64,000 nt of DNA from Pseudohongiella acticola (GTDB taxonomy: Bacteria > Pseudomonadota > Gammaproteobacteria > Pseudomonadales > Pseudohongiellaceae): the NCBI RefSeq assembly GCF_001758195.1, contig NZ_MASR01000001.1, positions 620,001 through 684,000 on the forward strand, given 5' to 3'. Position numbers and translations under genes: made by a program. Below are positions 40,590 through 48,960 of the stretch, one piece after another (the stretch's first letter is position 1; every line of letters begins with the position of its first letter). The notes under the pieces are model-generated. The model saw nothing but the letters and a program-made list of their open reading frames with translations, was not told where the DNA came from and ran no database searches.

Positions 40590-41504
40590 TTACAAACCGA
40601 TATTCAAGCGTACCGAATTGTCTGCCTTGATATTACTGCTAAAATCAGTTTGTCGACCATTAAAACTTAAAATTACACCGGGCGCGTTATCAAGCACAAT
40701 GGAAAACGGTGCGGTTCCCTGAACGGTCAATTGTTCACCGGCCAGATACTGTTCAAGATGGCTTTCATCGCCGCCACGGTGCTCGATCTCTACGCCGCTA
40801 TCCTGTGTAAACCGCAACTGTACACGGTCGTCGCCAGGCCAGCTCAGTGCCGTCTGGCCTTCCGGGATTTCAACCTCAGCCTCGGCTGCGATACCAGCTG
40901 CGCCTGCATCACCGTCCAGCGCAAGAGCGGACTCGTTGTCACCTGAAGGCGCCGTGTCGAACACCGGCAGGGCATCAATACTGCCACCTTCAATATTTCC
41001 GGTTGCGGTAACACGGTCGCGCTCAACGTCTGCCATCGCGGTATCGGCTTCATTACCGGAGCTCAACCACCACAGCACGATGGCCACAACCACAAACGCA
41101 ATGCCGGAGAAAATTATCCATGGCCGGTTCTTGTCCATGCGTCGACGGGCATGGCGTTTGATGGCTTCTTCCTTGCGAGCCAGTTTGTGTGTCGTGAAAT
41201 CGCGATATATTTCCAGCATCTGATCGGGATCAAGGCCCAGTAATCTGGCATAGGAACGAATATACCCTTTAACAAACACATCGCCCGGCAACTTGTCATA
41301 ACTGTCAGACTCCAGCGCTTTGACATAGTGCATGGTGAGATTTAATTCATCGGCTACATGTTGCAGCGACAATTCCAGCGTTTCCCGCTGCGCCAACAAC
41401 AGACTGCCGGGTCTTGTACGCACATTCTCAGCGCTGACGTCGGCACTGGCTGCGGACTGCTCGGGGACGCCGTCGGCATCGGCACTGTTGTTGTCATCAG
41501 TCAT
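40590..41504 (-). CDS. rodZ: Cytoskeleton protein RodZ
   Basis: Bitopic inner-membrane protein tethering MreB to the elongasome. 304 residues. Cytosolic HTH of the Xre type at ~35-105 (LSLQHVADELNLTMHYVKALE, GYIRSYARLLGLDPDQML). Membrane helix ~131-149 (WIIFSGIAFVVVAIVLWWL). Acidic linker and C-terminal DUF4115 beta domain from ~215 with LQLRFTQDSG-like VQLRFTQDSGVEIEH and PGVILSFNGRQTDF. Starts 8 bases after the rlmN stop; the pilW/pilF gene that often separates them is missing. Confidence 0.95.
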   Translation of the reverse strand: MTDDNNSADADGVPEQSAASADVSAENVRTRPGSLLLAQRETLELSLQHVADELNLTMHYVKALESDSYDKLPGDVFVKGYIRSYARLLGLDPDQMLEIYRDFTTHKLARKEEAIKRHARRRMDKNRPWIIFSGIAFVVVAIVLWWLSSGNEADTAMADVERDRVTATGNIEGGSIDALPVFDTAPSGDNESALALDGDAGAAGIAAEAEVEIPEGQTALSWPGDDRVQLRFTQDSGVEIEHRGGDESHLEQYLAGEQLTVQGTAPFSIVLDNAPGVILSFNGRQTDFSSNIKADNSVRLNIGL

Positions 41505-41512
41505 GGCTTTCC

Positions 41513-42670
41513 CTAGGATCCGGTTTGCCGGGCAATGATATCACTGCTTTCGACCGCCGCCCGGCGATAACGTTCACTGCGTCGGGTCTGATCGGCGACT
41601 TCACCGACCAGTTGTCCACACGCAGCGCCAATATCATCACCACGGGTGGTACGAACAGTGACCGTGTAACCCGCATCCAGCAATATCTGCCGGAAATTGG
41701 ACACCGAGGAATTGCTCGGACGACGATAGTCGGACTGGGCAAACGGATTAAACGGGATCAGGTTGATCTTGCATGGAAAGTTCTGCAGCAAGGCAGCGAG
41801 TTCGCGCGCATGCTGCCGATGGTCATTGACGCCAGCAATCAGGGTATATTCAATGATCGGCACGCGTTTGTCAGGCAGACTGGCCATGTAATCAGACACG
41901 CTTTTCAGCAGCATCTGAATCGGGTACTTGCGATTGACCGGCACGATCTGATTGCGCAACTCATCATTGGGCGCGTGCAAAGAAATGGCCAGCGACGCAT
42001 CCGTATGGTCTTTGAGACGGTTGATGGCCGGCACTACGCCGGCAGTGCTGATGGTTACCCGCCGTTTGGACAGACCGTAAGCGTTGTCTTCCATCATCAG
42101 GCTGAGGCCGTCCATGACATTGTCAAAATTAAGCAGGGGTTCGCCCATGCCCATCATGACAATATTGCTGACCATCCGGTTCATTTTACCTTCGCCTCGC
42201 TTGGTCGTTGCGAAGCCACCCAGACGATGATTGGCCCACCACAGTTGCCCGATGATTTCTGCGGTGGTCAGGTTACTGTTGAACCCCTGTTTGCCGGTAG
42301 CGCAGAAACTGCAGTCCAGCGTGCAACCGGCCTGGGAGGAAATACACAACGTGCCGCGAGTCGCCTCCGGAATAAAAACAGTTTCCACCCGGCTACCGCT
42401 GGCGACCTGAACAATCCACTTATAACAGCCATCGCTGGCCAGATGCTCATCCACAATAGTCGGCAATCTGATCTCGGCATTTGCCTGCAATTTCTCACGC
42501 AGACTTTTGCTGACATCCGTCATTTCGGCAAAATCGGTGACGCCGCGTTGATGTATCCATTTCATTACCTGGACAGCCCGAAACGGTTTTTCATCCATTG
42601 ACTGGAAATATGCCTGCAACTTGGGCAGGCTCATTCCCAGCAAATTGATTTTTTCGACCGATTCGTTCAT
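41513..42670 (-). CDS. rlmN: Dual-specificity RNA methyltransferase RlmN
   Basis: Radical SAM enzyme adding the C2 methyl group to A2503 of 23S rRNA and A37 of some tRNAs. 385 residues. Cluster motif [11 protein letters not shown] (CxxxCxxC). The segment [13 protein letters not shown] is present, as is the catalytic methyl-carrying cysteine in DIGAACGQL near the C-terminus. Start follows the ndk gene by 56 bases. The context ndk-rlmN-rodZ-ispG is classical. Confidence 0.97.
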   Translation of the reverse strand: MNESVEKINLLGMSLPKLQAYFQSMDEKPFRAVQVMKWIHQRGVTDFAEMTDVSKSLREKLQANAEIRLPTIVDEHLASDGCYKWIVQVASGSRVETVFIPEATRGTLCISSQAGCTLDCSFCATGKQGFNSNLTTAEIIGQLWWANHRLGGFATTKRGEGKMNRMVSNIVMMGMGEPLLNFDNVMDGLSLMMEDNAYGLSKRRVTISTAGVVPAINRLKDHTDASLAISLHAPNDELRNQIVPVNRKYPIQMLLKSVSDYMASLPDKRVPIIEYTLIAGVNDHRQHARELAALLQNFPCKINLIPFNPFAQSDYRRPSNSSVSNFRQILLDAGYTVTVRTTRGDDIGAACGQLVGEVADQTRRSERYRRAAVESSDIIARQTGS

Positions 42671-42726
42671 GACGTCACTCCTGAATTGCCCGAATCAGAC
42701 TGATCCGGGCCATGCCTGCGCGTTAC

Positions 42727-43155
42727 TCAGCTACGCGGGCAGATTTCTTCAGCCTTAAAGAAGTAGGCTATTTCGCGGGCGGCTGACTGCTCAGAGTCTG
42801 AACCATGTACTGCATTGGCATCGATGGACACAGCAAAATCGGCGCGAATGGTGCCTGCGGCGGCTTCGGCCGGGTTGGTAGCACCCATCAGCTCGCGGTT
42901 TTTGGCGACCGCGCCTTCACCTTCGAGCACCTGCACCATAACAGGGCCAGAGGTCATGAACGCGATCAGGTCTTTGAAGAAGCCACGCTCTTTGTGCTCG
43001 GCGTAGAAGCCGCCAGCGGACTCATCAGTCAACTGAACCATTTTGGCCGCAACAATGCTCAGACCAGCTTTTTCAAAGCGGGAGTAGATCTCACCGATCA
43101 CGTTTTTGCCGACAGCATCGGGTTTGATAATTGATAATGTACGTTCTTTAGCCAT
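42727..43155 (-). CDS. ndk: Nucleoside diphosphate kinase
   Basis: Transfers the gamma phosphate from ATP to other NDPs. Start at 43155 ([15 protein letters not shown], 142 residues), with GGAG upstream; the longer frame to 43197 has no support. The phosphorylated histidine is in [12 protein letters not shown], and the nucleotide-binding [13 protein letters not shown] is intact. It lies directly after iscS (149 bases), where E. coli-like relatives have the rest of the isc operon in between. Own promoter visible. Confidence 0.98.
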   Translation of the reverse strand: MAKERTLSIIKPDAVGKNVIGEIYSRFEKAGLSIVAAKMVQLTDESAGGFYAEHKERGFFKDLIAFMTSGPVMVQVLEGEGAVAKNRELMGATNPAEAAAGTIRADFAVSIDANAVHGSDSEQSAAREIAYFFKAEEICPRS

Positions 43156-43195
43156 TGTTTCGCTCCACAGCCTGTTACTGGTATAAAAGGCGCGC

Positions 43196-43201
43196 ATTAT
43201 A
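43196..43201 (-). promoter_or_regulatory. Probable -10 element for ndk
   Basis: TATAAT on the minus strand, followed by the GC-rich stretch GCGCGCC typical of growth-rate-regulated promoters, 40 bases upstream of the ndk ATG. No good -35 hexamer at 16-18 bases. Confidence 0.5.
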
Positions 43202-43304
43202 CTGGCTTATGGGCAGGTATTTCTACAGCAGTGCACCGTAACCATGCGCAATACCTCGCCAGTTACCGTAAATAAGCTCCGATATCGGGCACGTTTGGGG
43301 CTTT

Positions 43305-44471
43305 TTATGCGTGCGCGCGCGCCGGCTGGCGTAATTGCGCCAGTGTACGGACCAGGCAGTCCAGTGCCGTATCAATGTCCTGAGGTGTGCTGAAACGACC
43401 AAACGACACTCTTAATGCGCTTTGCGCCATGTCCTCTTCCACGCCCATCGCCTTAAGCACATAGGACGGCTCCAGTGTTGCCGACATGCAGGCAGAGCCA
43501 GAGGATACGGCAATCTGGCGAAGCGCCAGCAGCAGGGATTCGCCATCAACGCCGGCAAACCCCAGATTGACGATGCCAGGCACACCATTATCGGCCTGGC
43601 CATGAAGCTGCCAGCCCGGCACGCCGTCCAGTCCTGTCAGCAACTGTTGACGCAGATCACGCAGTCGCAGCAACTCATCCGGCATCTGGGCCCTGGCCAG
43701 GCGAAATGCCTGTCCCATGCCCACCAATTGATGCGTAGGCAATGTGCCTGACCGCATACCACGTTCGTGACCTCCGCCGTGGATCTGCGCAGCCAGCTCA
43801 ACGCGGGGGTCGCGGCGCACAAACAGAGCGCCGACACCTTTCGGGCCATAGACTTTGTGGGCAGACAGAGACATCAGGTCAACCGGTAACTGCATCAGAT
43901 CAATGGGCACCTTACCCGCACCCTGCGCAGCATCGACATGGAACAACACATTATGCGCACGTGTTATCGCACCAATAGCGGCCAGGTCGTTGATACTGCC
44001 AGTTTCGTTATTGACGTGCATCAGGCTGACCAGGATGGTATCGCCCCGGATCGCTTCCTCAACGCGAGCCGGGTCGATGGACCCGTCAGCCTCAGGTTTG
44101 AGATAGGTGACCTCAAACCCTTTCTGCTCGAGGTAGTGACAGCTGTCGAGCACGGCTTTGTGTTCTACGCGAGAACTGATGATGTGGCGACCCTTATTCG
44201 CATGAAACCCGGCAACGCCTTTGATGGCAAGGTTGTCAGCTTCAGTGGCACCGGAAGTCCAGACAATTTCACGCGGGTCACAGTTGATCAGTTCCGCCAC
44301 ATCACGGCGGGCGTTTTCAACCAGCTCTTCCGCCTGCCAGCCATACAGATGTGAGCGCGACGCTGGATTACCGAACTGTCCCTCCAGGGTCAGACAGCGC
44401 GCCATCGCCTCAGCCACCAGCGGGTCGACCGGTGTGGTCGCGGCGTAATCAAGATAAACCGGCAACTGCAT
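43305..44471 (-). CDS. iscS: Cysteine desulfurase IscS, lacking the C-terminal tail
   Basis: PLP enzyme taking sulfur from cysteine for iron-sulfur clusters and tRNA thiolation. Start at 44471 ([17 protein letters not shown], 388 residues), one base after the iscR stop. PLP lysine in [16 protein letters not shown]; sulfur-carrying cysteine in [18 protein letters not shown]. coli IscS is 404 residues and ends with a tail (SPLWEMYK...) that contributes to docking IscU. Here the chain stops right after the helix ending [14 protein letters not shown]. No iscU, iscA, hscB, hscA, fdx or iscX follows; the next gene is ndk. Confidence 0.95.
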   Translation of the reverse strand: MQLPVYLDYAATTPVDPLVAEAMARCLTLEGQFGNPASRSHLYGWQAEELVENARRDVAELINCDPREIVWTSGATEADNLAIKGVAGFHANKGRHIISSRVEHKAVLDSCHYLEQKGFEVTYLKPEADGSIDPARVEEAIRGDTILVSLMHVNNETGSINDLAAIGAITRAHNVLFHVDAAQGAGKVPIDLMQLPVDLMSLSAHKVYGPKGVGALFVRRDPRVELAAQIHGGGHERGMRSGTLPTHQLVGMGQAFRLARAQMPDELLRLRDLRQQLLTGLDGVPGWQLHGQADNGVPGIVNLGFAGVDGESLLLALRQIAVSSGSACMSATLEPSYVLKAMGVEEDMAQSALRVSFGRFSTPQDIDTALDCLVRTLAQLRQPARAHA

Positions 44472-44472
44472 A

Positions 44473-44934
44473 CTACCCCCCGCGAATAACCAGCTCGCGC
44501 CGCTCATCCTGGCTGAGCGCCACAGACTTTACCTCATGGCGCTGCATCAGGTCGGCGAGCGAAATGCTGCGCAAAAAATCATTGATCTGGGCACTCAGAT
44601 CCTCCCACAGATGGTGGGTCAGGCAGATCTCGCCCTGCTGACAATTACCCTGCCCCTGACATTTGGTGGCATCCACCGATTCATCAACCGCATCAATAAT
44701 ATCGACAATGGCGATGGCCATGGTGTCTCGGCCCAGCCGGTACCCGCCGCCCGGTCCCCGCACACTGTGCACCAGCCCGTGGCGGCGCAGGCGCGCAAAC
44801 AGCTGCTCCAGATAGGACAATGATATGTCCTGTCGCAGAGAAATATCGGACAGCGTCACCGGTTCCGGATCGCCGTGAATGGCCAGATCCAGCATGGCGG
44901 TGACCGCGTAGCGACCTTTTGTTGTCAAACGCAT
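44473..44934 (-). CDS. iscR: Iron-sulfur cluster regulator IscR
   Basis: Rrf2-family repressor sensing cluster status. 153 residues. N-terminal winged helix with [18 protein letters not shown] and [20 protein letters not shown]. The three cluster ligands are spaced CX5CX5C in [20 protein letters not shown]. First gene of the two-gene iscR-iscS unit; a matching IscR site lies over its promoter, so autoregulation is likely. Confidence 0.96.
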   Translation of the reverse strand: MRLTTKGRYAVTAMLDLAIHGDPEPVTLSDISLRQDISLSYLEQLFARLRRHGLVHSVRGPGGGYRLGRDTMAIAIVDIIDAVDESVDATKCQGQGNCQQGEICLTHHLWEDLSAQINDFLRSISLADLMQRHEVKSVALSQDERRELVIRGG

Positions 44935-44968
44935 GGTTTATCTGCCGGTGTAAGGGTAATTAGCGATG

Positions 44969-45001
44969 ATTATGGAATACCACAGTATTTTTATCAACTA
45001 T
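44969..45001 (-). promoter_or_regulatory. iscR promoter with overlapping IscR type 1 site
   Basis: Minus strand: TTGATA (44992-44997), 17 bases, CATAAT (44969-44974). Overlapping it, 44977-45001 reads ATAGTTGATAAAA then ATACTGTGGTAT, which agrees with the type 1 IscR motif as I remember it (ATASYYGACTRwwwYAGTCRRSTAT) at 20 of 25 positions, including both outer ATA/TAT ends. Placement over the -35 and spacer fits repression by cluster-loaded IscR. Confidence 0.75.
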
Positions 45002-45032
45002 TAGCCCGGCCCGTCATGTTAGACTGCGGCCC

Positions 45033-45878
45033 ATGATAGACCTTCATTCTCACACATGGTTCTCTGACGGACAGCTTAGCCCGCAGGCCCTGATCTCGCG
45101 CGCCGCCACGCTCGGCATCAGCCAGCTCGCCATCACCGATCATGACAGTGTTGCCGCGCACCGGAGCCTTGCTGCCGCGAATATTCCAGCCGGCATGCAA
45201 GTGATTACCGGTGTCGAGATATCAACGCTTTGGGATAATCGCGAAATTCATATCGTTGGGCTTTTTGTCGATACTGAAGACGCCCTGCTGAACGCCCTGC
45301 TCAAGCAACAACAGGAAAAGCGCCGCCTGCGCGCCCTGGACATTGGCCTCAAGCTGCAGAAATCAGGAATCACAGGGCTGGAGAGCTACCTGGCAGAGTT
45401 GCCATGTGAGGCGATCAGCCGCAATCACATCGCTGATTTTCTGATTGCGCGTGGCCATGCGAGCAGTAAGCAGCAGGCGTTCAGCAAACACCTGGGTAAA
45501 CGCGGACGTTTTCATAGCAATGCAGACTGGTGCTCGATCGCTGAGGCGGTAGCGAGTATCAAAGCCGCCAACGGCCTCTCTGTGGTCGCCCACCCGGACC
45601 GATATAAACTCAACAAAATAAAGTTACGTCGATTGCTGGCAGAATTTACCGAGGCTGGCGGTGATGCGCTGGAGGTCAGTTACTCCAACCTTAACCCGGA
45701 CACGTTGAAGAACCTGGCTGATTTATGCTGCGAACTGGATATGTGGGCATCGGTGGGCTCGGACTTCCACACGCCCGATACTACCTGGATGGATCTGGGC
45801 AGGGTTCGAAAACTGCCTGCCCATTGCGAATCGAGGGCGATCTGGTTGCACCCGCAGTGGCCAGCAACGCACCGCTGA
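45033..45878 (+). CDS. rnm: PHP-domain 5'-3' exoribonuclease, RNase AM type
   Basis: Member of the TrpH/YciV family, which in E. coli trims 5' ends of rRNA and degrades short RNAs and 3'-5' bisphosphonucleotides. 281 residues. PHP metal ligands: IDLHSHTWFSDG (HxH, ~4-6), AITDHDS (~34-40), Glu in ITGVEIS (~66). Late ligands are in VAHPDRYKL and GSDFHTPDT. Divergent from iscR and ending exactly against the stop of the convergent zinc-ribbon gene. Confidence 0.92.
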   Translation: MIDLHSHTWFSDGQLSPQALISRAATLGISQLAITDHDSVAAHRSLAAANIPAGMQVITGVEISTLWDNREIHIVGLFVDTEDALLNALLKQQQEKRRLRALDIGLKLQKSGITGLESYLAELPCEAISRNHIADFLIARGHASSKQQAFSKHLGKRGRFHSNADWCSIAEAVASIKAANGLSVVAHPDRYKLNKIKLRRLLAEFTEAGGDALEVSYSNLNPDTLKNLADLCCELDMWASVGSDFHTPDTTWMDLGRVRKLPAHCESRAIWLHPQWPATHR

Positions 45879-46265
45879 TTAACGGCGCTTCATGGCCGCA
45901 ACCAGACCTTTGAATATATCCATCAGGGTCTCGTGCTTGTAGTCGGTAAACTCACCGGCGTCCATGAACATGCCATGCTCGGGACAGGCCTCGTATTCCA
46001 GGTGAGGTTGATGTGAATCATTTACTTTCAGCATTGCCTTGCTGCAACGTGGACACTGAATATCACGAACCCGATTGTAGGTTTTGCCAATACGGGGATC
46101 ACCGCTGTCCAGAAAATCAGACATCCACGACGATTTCAGTTGTTCTGCCTCGCCATTGTCAAACCAGAGCCCATGGCAACTGCTGCATTGATCAATCTCG
46201 ACAGTGCCGTGCAGCGTTTCGACTGACCGCTCTACCATCTTGGAATTACATTTGGGGCAATCCAT
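45879..46265 (-). CDS. TFIIB-type zinc-ribbon protein
   Basis: 128 residues from the ATG at 46265, preceded by AGGAGA. Two zinc-ribbon modules: CPKCNSKM with CSSCHGLWFD (~3-31), and CPRCSKAM with CPEHGMFMDAGEF (~70-103). The WFDNGE and MDAGEF segments after each second pair are hallmarks of the zf-TFIIB family. Cytosolic; function unknown. Convergent with rnm with zero spacing. Confidence 0.88.
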   Translation of the reverse strand: MDCPKCNSKMVERSVETLHGTVEIDQCSSCHGLWFDNGEAEQLKSSWMSDFLDSGDPRIGKTYNRVRDIQCPRCSKAMLKVNDSHQPHLEYEACPEHGMFMDAGEFTDYKHETLMDIFKGLVAAMKRR

Positions 46266-46406
46266 CTTAATCTCCTTACGGCGCTGCTGCATCGGTGCGG
46301 TGCGGTCGCACTCGGTGCCTTAGCCAGCCTTTTGTTATTCTGACCCTTGCCTGCGCCCAACATTCTATAAGATTAATTCACGCCGTAACAGGCCTGACTG
46401 ACAAAT

Positions 46407-47471
46407 TCAGAAATCGTAGCTGACCGCACGGTTACCCATGTCCGCAGGGTCCAGGTCACCCCGTTGACAGGCCAGCAGGTCTGATTTGTTAAACACATGG
46501 ATTCTGTCGGGACGCCGACCCTCGCCACTCTGACTGCCCAGGCCTGTCATTATCAAAGTTAGATGCTCACCATCGGGCAATGTCCGTAGCCCCGACGCGT
46601 AGTCGCACAACGCCACAAACATTGTCGATTCCAACTCGATTATGTCCTGCTGCCACTGCAACTGTCGCTCTGCCTGCACCGCCTCACTACGCTGCTGCAG
46701 GTCCTGCGCTTGCTCGGCCACCTGTGCACGAAGCTCGGCAACCTGGCCATCCAGTTCTTCCCGTGCCCGCTGCCAGGCTTGCTGGACTTCCTCGCTGGGC
46801 ACCGCGTCGGTCTGCATCAGACGATCCCGTATATCTTCGCGCAGCGCTTCGGTGTCGTTAAGCCGTTGCGCCAATTCCGAGCGCAACTCCTGAAGTTGCT
46901 GACTCAGTCTCGCCCTGCTGGCAGGGTCCATTTCTTCCAAATTGCTCAGGTTGTGCGCCGATGCCGCTGCGGAGGCCAATGCCTGTTCAATGGCGGGCAG
47001 GTCAAACAGCGTCGACAGTTCCTGCATCTGTTCGCTGTAGAACGCGGCAATTTCGTCGCTCCGCAGGGACATCACCATGCTTTCGCGCATCGCTTCAAAA
47101 TCAGGCCGCGATACAACGCCACTGCTCATCAGGCTACCGAGTTGCGACGACAGATCCCCCAAAGCCCGATTCAGTGAACCCAGATTGGTCGAACTACGAA
47201 ATCCCTGCAATGGCGTAATGATCTCAAGCACGATTCCCTGGCCAGCCAGGTAGTGCCCCTGCACATCGCCGGCTCGGGGAGTGAACACACCGCGGCGGTC
47301 GTTGAAGCCCAGGCTTTCATTCATGACACTGCTGAATACATCGATACTTCGCCGTATTTCCCGCAACTGTTCCGGCTCTGGAGGCTGCGCTGACACGGTC
47401 AGAGCAGACAGGGAGAGCCCCAGCGCCAGGGCCAACGTGACTGACTTTTTGATTCCCGGGATGTTATTCAT
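46407..47471 (-). CDS. Exported coiled-coil protein of unknown function (sigma-operon gene 3)
   Basis: 354 residues. Signal peptide 1-~28 (cleavage after SALTVSA). Residues ~35-95 hold a compact segment with GFNDRRGVFTPRAGDVQGHY and LAGQGIVLEIITPL. Residues ~100-275 are mostly helical and Gln/Glu/Arg rich with heptad-like leucines, thus probable coiled coil. The C-terminal ~70 residues (FVALCDYASGLRTLPDGEHL, DRIHVFNKSDLLACQRG) look globular. I do not recognise a named family. It lies 49 bases after the anti-sigma gene, so it likely belongs to the same message and acts in the periplasm on the signal sensed there. Confidence 0.75.
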   Translation of the reverse strand: MNNIPGIKKSVTLALALGLSLSALTVSAQPPEPEQLREIRRSIDVFSSVMNESLGFNDRRGVFTPRAGDVQGHYLAGQGIVLEIITPLQGFRSSTNLGSLNRALGDLSSQLGSLMSSGVVSRPDFEAMRESMVMSLRSDEIAAFYSEQMQELSTLFDLPAIEQALASAAASAHNLSNLEEMDPASRARLSQQLQELRSELAQRLNDTEALREDIRDRLMQTDAVPSEEVQQAWQRAREELDGQVAELRAQVAEQAQDLQQRSEAVQAERQLQWQQDIIELESTMFVALCDYASGLRTLPDGEHLTLIMTGLGSQSGEGRRPDRIHVFNKSDLLACQRGDLDPADMGNRAVSYDF

Positions 47472-47520
47472 GGTCTAGCCTCAATAAGCAAAAGCGTTTA
47501 TGGAGTGGATTGCACCCACG

Positions 47521-48189
47521 TCAGGGCTGGTCGCCCCGGTACTGCACGTAACTGGCCAATTGCTGAACAGAACTGACGGTCTGATAATCTCGGTCCAGCA
47601 GTTGCTGAAATCCCGCCTCCATGCGCTGAATATCCAGTTCGCGCTGCTGTTCAAACCAGGTTGCCATCTGCTCCAGACTGTCCGTTGTGCTGTCACCGAA
47701 CTCTTGCAGGGCAGCAGCCAGCATCTGCTGATTCTGTTGCTGCTGTATGCTGGCCTGCTCTGCCAGATACACATCCAGTTGTTGCAACTGCGTCTCTGCG
47801 GCGGAACTGCCAAAACTGACCTGCCAGCCCTGGTCCGAGACATCCAGCCGGGTTTGCGTCAATACCGCTACCGACAACACCAGAGACGCCGCCAGCGGCA
47901 GCCAGCGTCCCGCATTTGCCCAGGACATAGCGGGTCGACGTTTAGGCAATGTCGAGCGGGGCTGATGGCTTGCCGGGCCGTGATCTCGCGTCCAGTCAGG
48001 GGCTGGCCATTCCGGCGCTGTTTCCGGCTGCCACGACCTCAGCAATTCCTGCGCAGGTGCCAGCAGAGCTATTTCGGCACGGCAGAATTCGCACGCCTGT
48101 ACATGCGCCTGCACCTGCTCACGCGCCTGCGGTGACAATTCACGATCAAAATGGTCAGCAACTATTTCCGGGGTTCGGTGACAACTCAT
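47521..48189 (-). CDS. Anti-sigma factor with zinc-finger domain
   Basis: 222 residues. Cytosolic anti-sigma domain with the HX3CX2C zinc motif HVQACEFC (~29-36). One membrane helix ~104-121 (WLPLAASLVLSVAVL). A periplasmic part of ~100 residues is dominated by Gln-rich coiled coil (QQQQNQQMLAAAL, LEQMATWFEQQREL). Starts at ATG 48189 with GGAGGG 5 bases upstream, 35 bases inside the sigma gene, so the two are translationally coupled. The periplasmic helix probably senses or binds the product of the next gene; that is inference. Confidence 0.88.
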   Translation of the reverse strand: MSCHRTPEIVADHFDRELSPQAREQVQAHVQACEFCRAEIALLAPAQELLRSWQPETAPEWPAPDWTRDHGPASHQPRSTLPKRRPAMSWANAGRWLPLAASLVLSVAVLTQTRLDVSDQGWQVSFGSSAAETQLQQLDVYLAEQASIQQQQNQQMLAAALQEFGDSTTDSLEQMATWFEQQRELDIQRMEAGFQQLLDRDYQTVSSVQQLASYVQYRGDQP

Positions 48190-48742
48190 GGTGTCCCTCC
48201 ATCAACGCCCTGAGCTTCTTCAGAGCAGTATAAAAACGCGTTTTCGCGGTATTGGCAGAGATGTCCTGCATCATCGCGATTTCATCAAATGTCATGGACT
48301 GGAACACTTTCAATTCCAGCATCAGTCGTTGTTCCGGGCTCAATTGCTGCAACAGTTTAAGCACGGCCGCATTACCCTCATCAGCCAACACCTGTGCCTG
48401 AGGGCCGGCATCACTGTCTTCAATATCCAGCCAGGTATCGGAATCGTCCGGCAGTGCCTGCTCCCTGACTGGGCTGGCGCGCCTGCGCCGGGCAAGATCA
48501 ACGGCTTTATTATGGGCTATCCGGAATAACCAGCTGACAAATTGCGACTCCCCACGAAACCGTCCCAGATTGCGATACACACCCAGAAAAACATCCTGCA
48601 TCAAATCCTGCGCATCAGCACGATTGCCGGTCAGGCGCAGGCAATAGTTGTAGACTCGTCCCTGGTGACGGCGCACAAGTGCCTCCCAGGCTTGCAGGGA
48701 TCCGTTCAGGGCGCTCGCTATCAAATCGTTGTCTTGTTCCAT
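48155..48742 (-). CDS. ECF-type RNA polymerase sigma factor
   Basis: 195 residues from the ATG at 48742; a TTG 48 bases earlier (48790) is an alternative, and neither has a clear ribosome site. Region 2 has ALVRRHQGRVYNYCLRL, DLMQDVFLGVYRNL and FVSWLFRIAHNKAVD. Region 4 has LSPEQRLMLELKVFQSMTF and DISANTAKTRFYTALKKLR. First gene of a three-gene unit with the anti-sigma factor and an exported protein. No clear ECF promoter (GAAC/TC type) was found in the 170-base gap upstream. Confidence 0.93.
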   Translation of the reverse strand: MEQDNDLIASALNGSLQAWEALVRRHQGRVYNYCLRLTGNRADAQDLMQDVFLGVYRNLGRFRGESQFVSWLFRIAHNKAVDLARRRRASPVREQALPDDSDTWLDIEDSDAGPQAQVLADEGNAAVLKLLQQLSPEQRLMLELKVFQSMTFDEIAMMQDISANTAKTRFYTALKKLRALMEGHHELSPNPGNSC

Positions 48743-48960
48743 GGTGTTGTTGTCTTTGTCGAAGCAACCGGCAAAAAAGTTTGATGGCAAAGTTTGCCCG
48801 TGATCACACAGAAAGGGAATTGGCAGGCCGCCACCGGGCTGTGACAGGACGGGGACACAGGAAACAGCGGAGATTGAAGTCAGGAATCAGGAAGGACCGG
48901 ATCACGCTGAAAGCGCACAGCCTGTGACGGGCCGAGCGCTTCCAGAACGAGAACACGGTA

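Noticed and set aside
41525-42601. 358-codon plus-strand open frame opposite rlmN
   Set aside because: It lies wholly inside the clearly conserved rlmN gene, has low-complexity shadow-frame composition and no motif; a by-product of codon bias.
43198-43304. Remnant of iscU or iscX between iscS and ndk
   Set aside because: All frames of the 107-base gap are short and show none of the IscU cysteine motifs.
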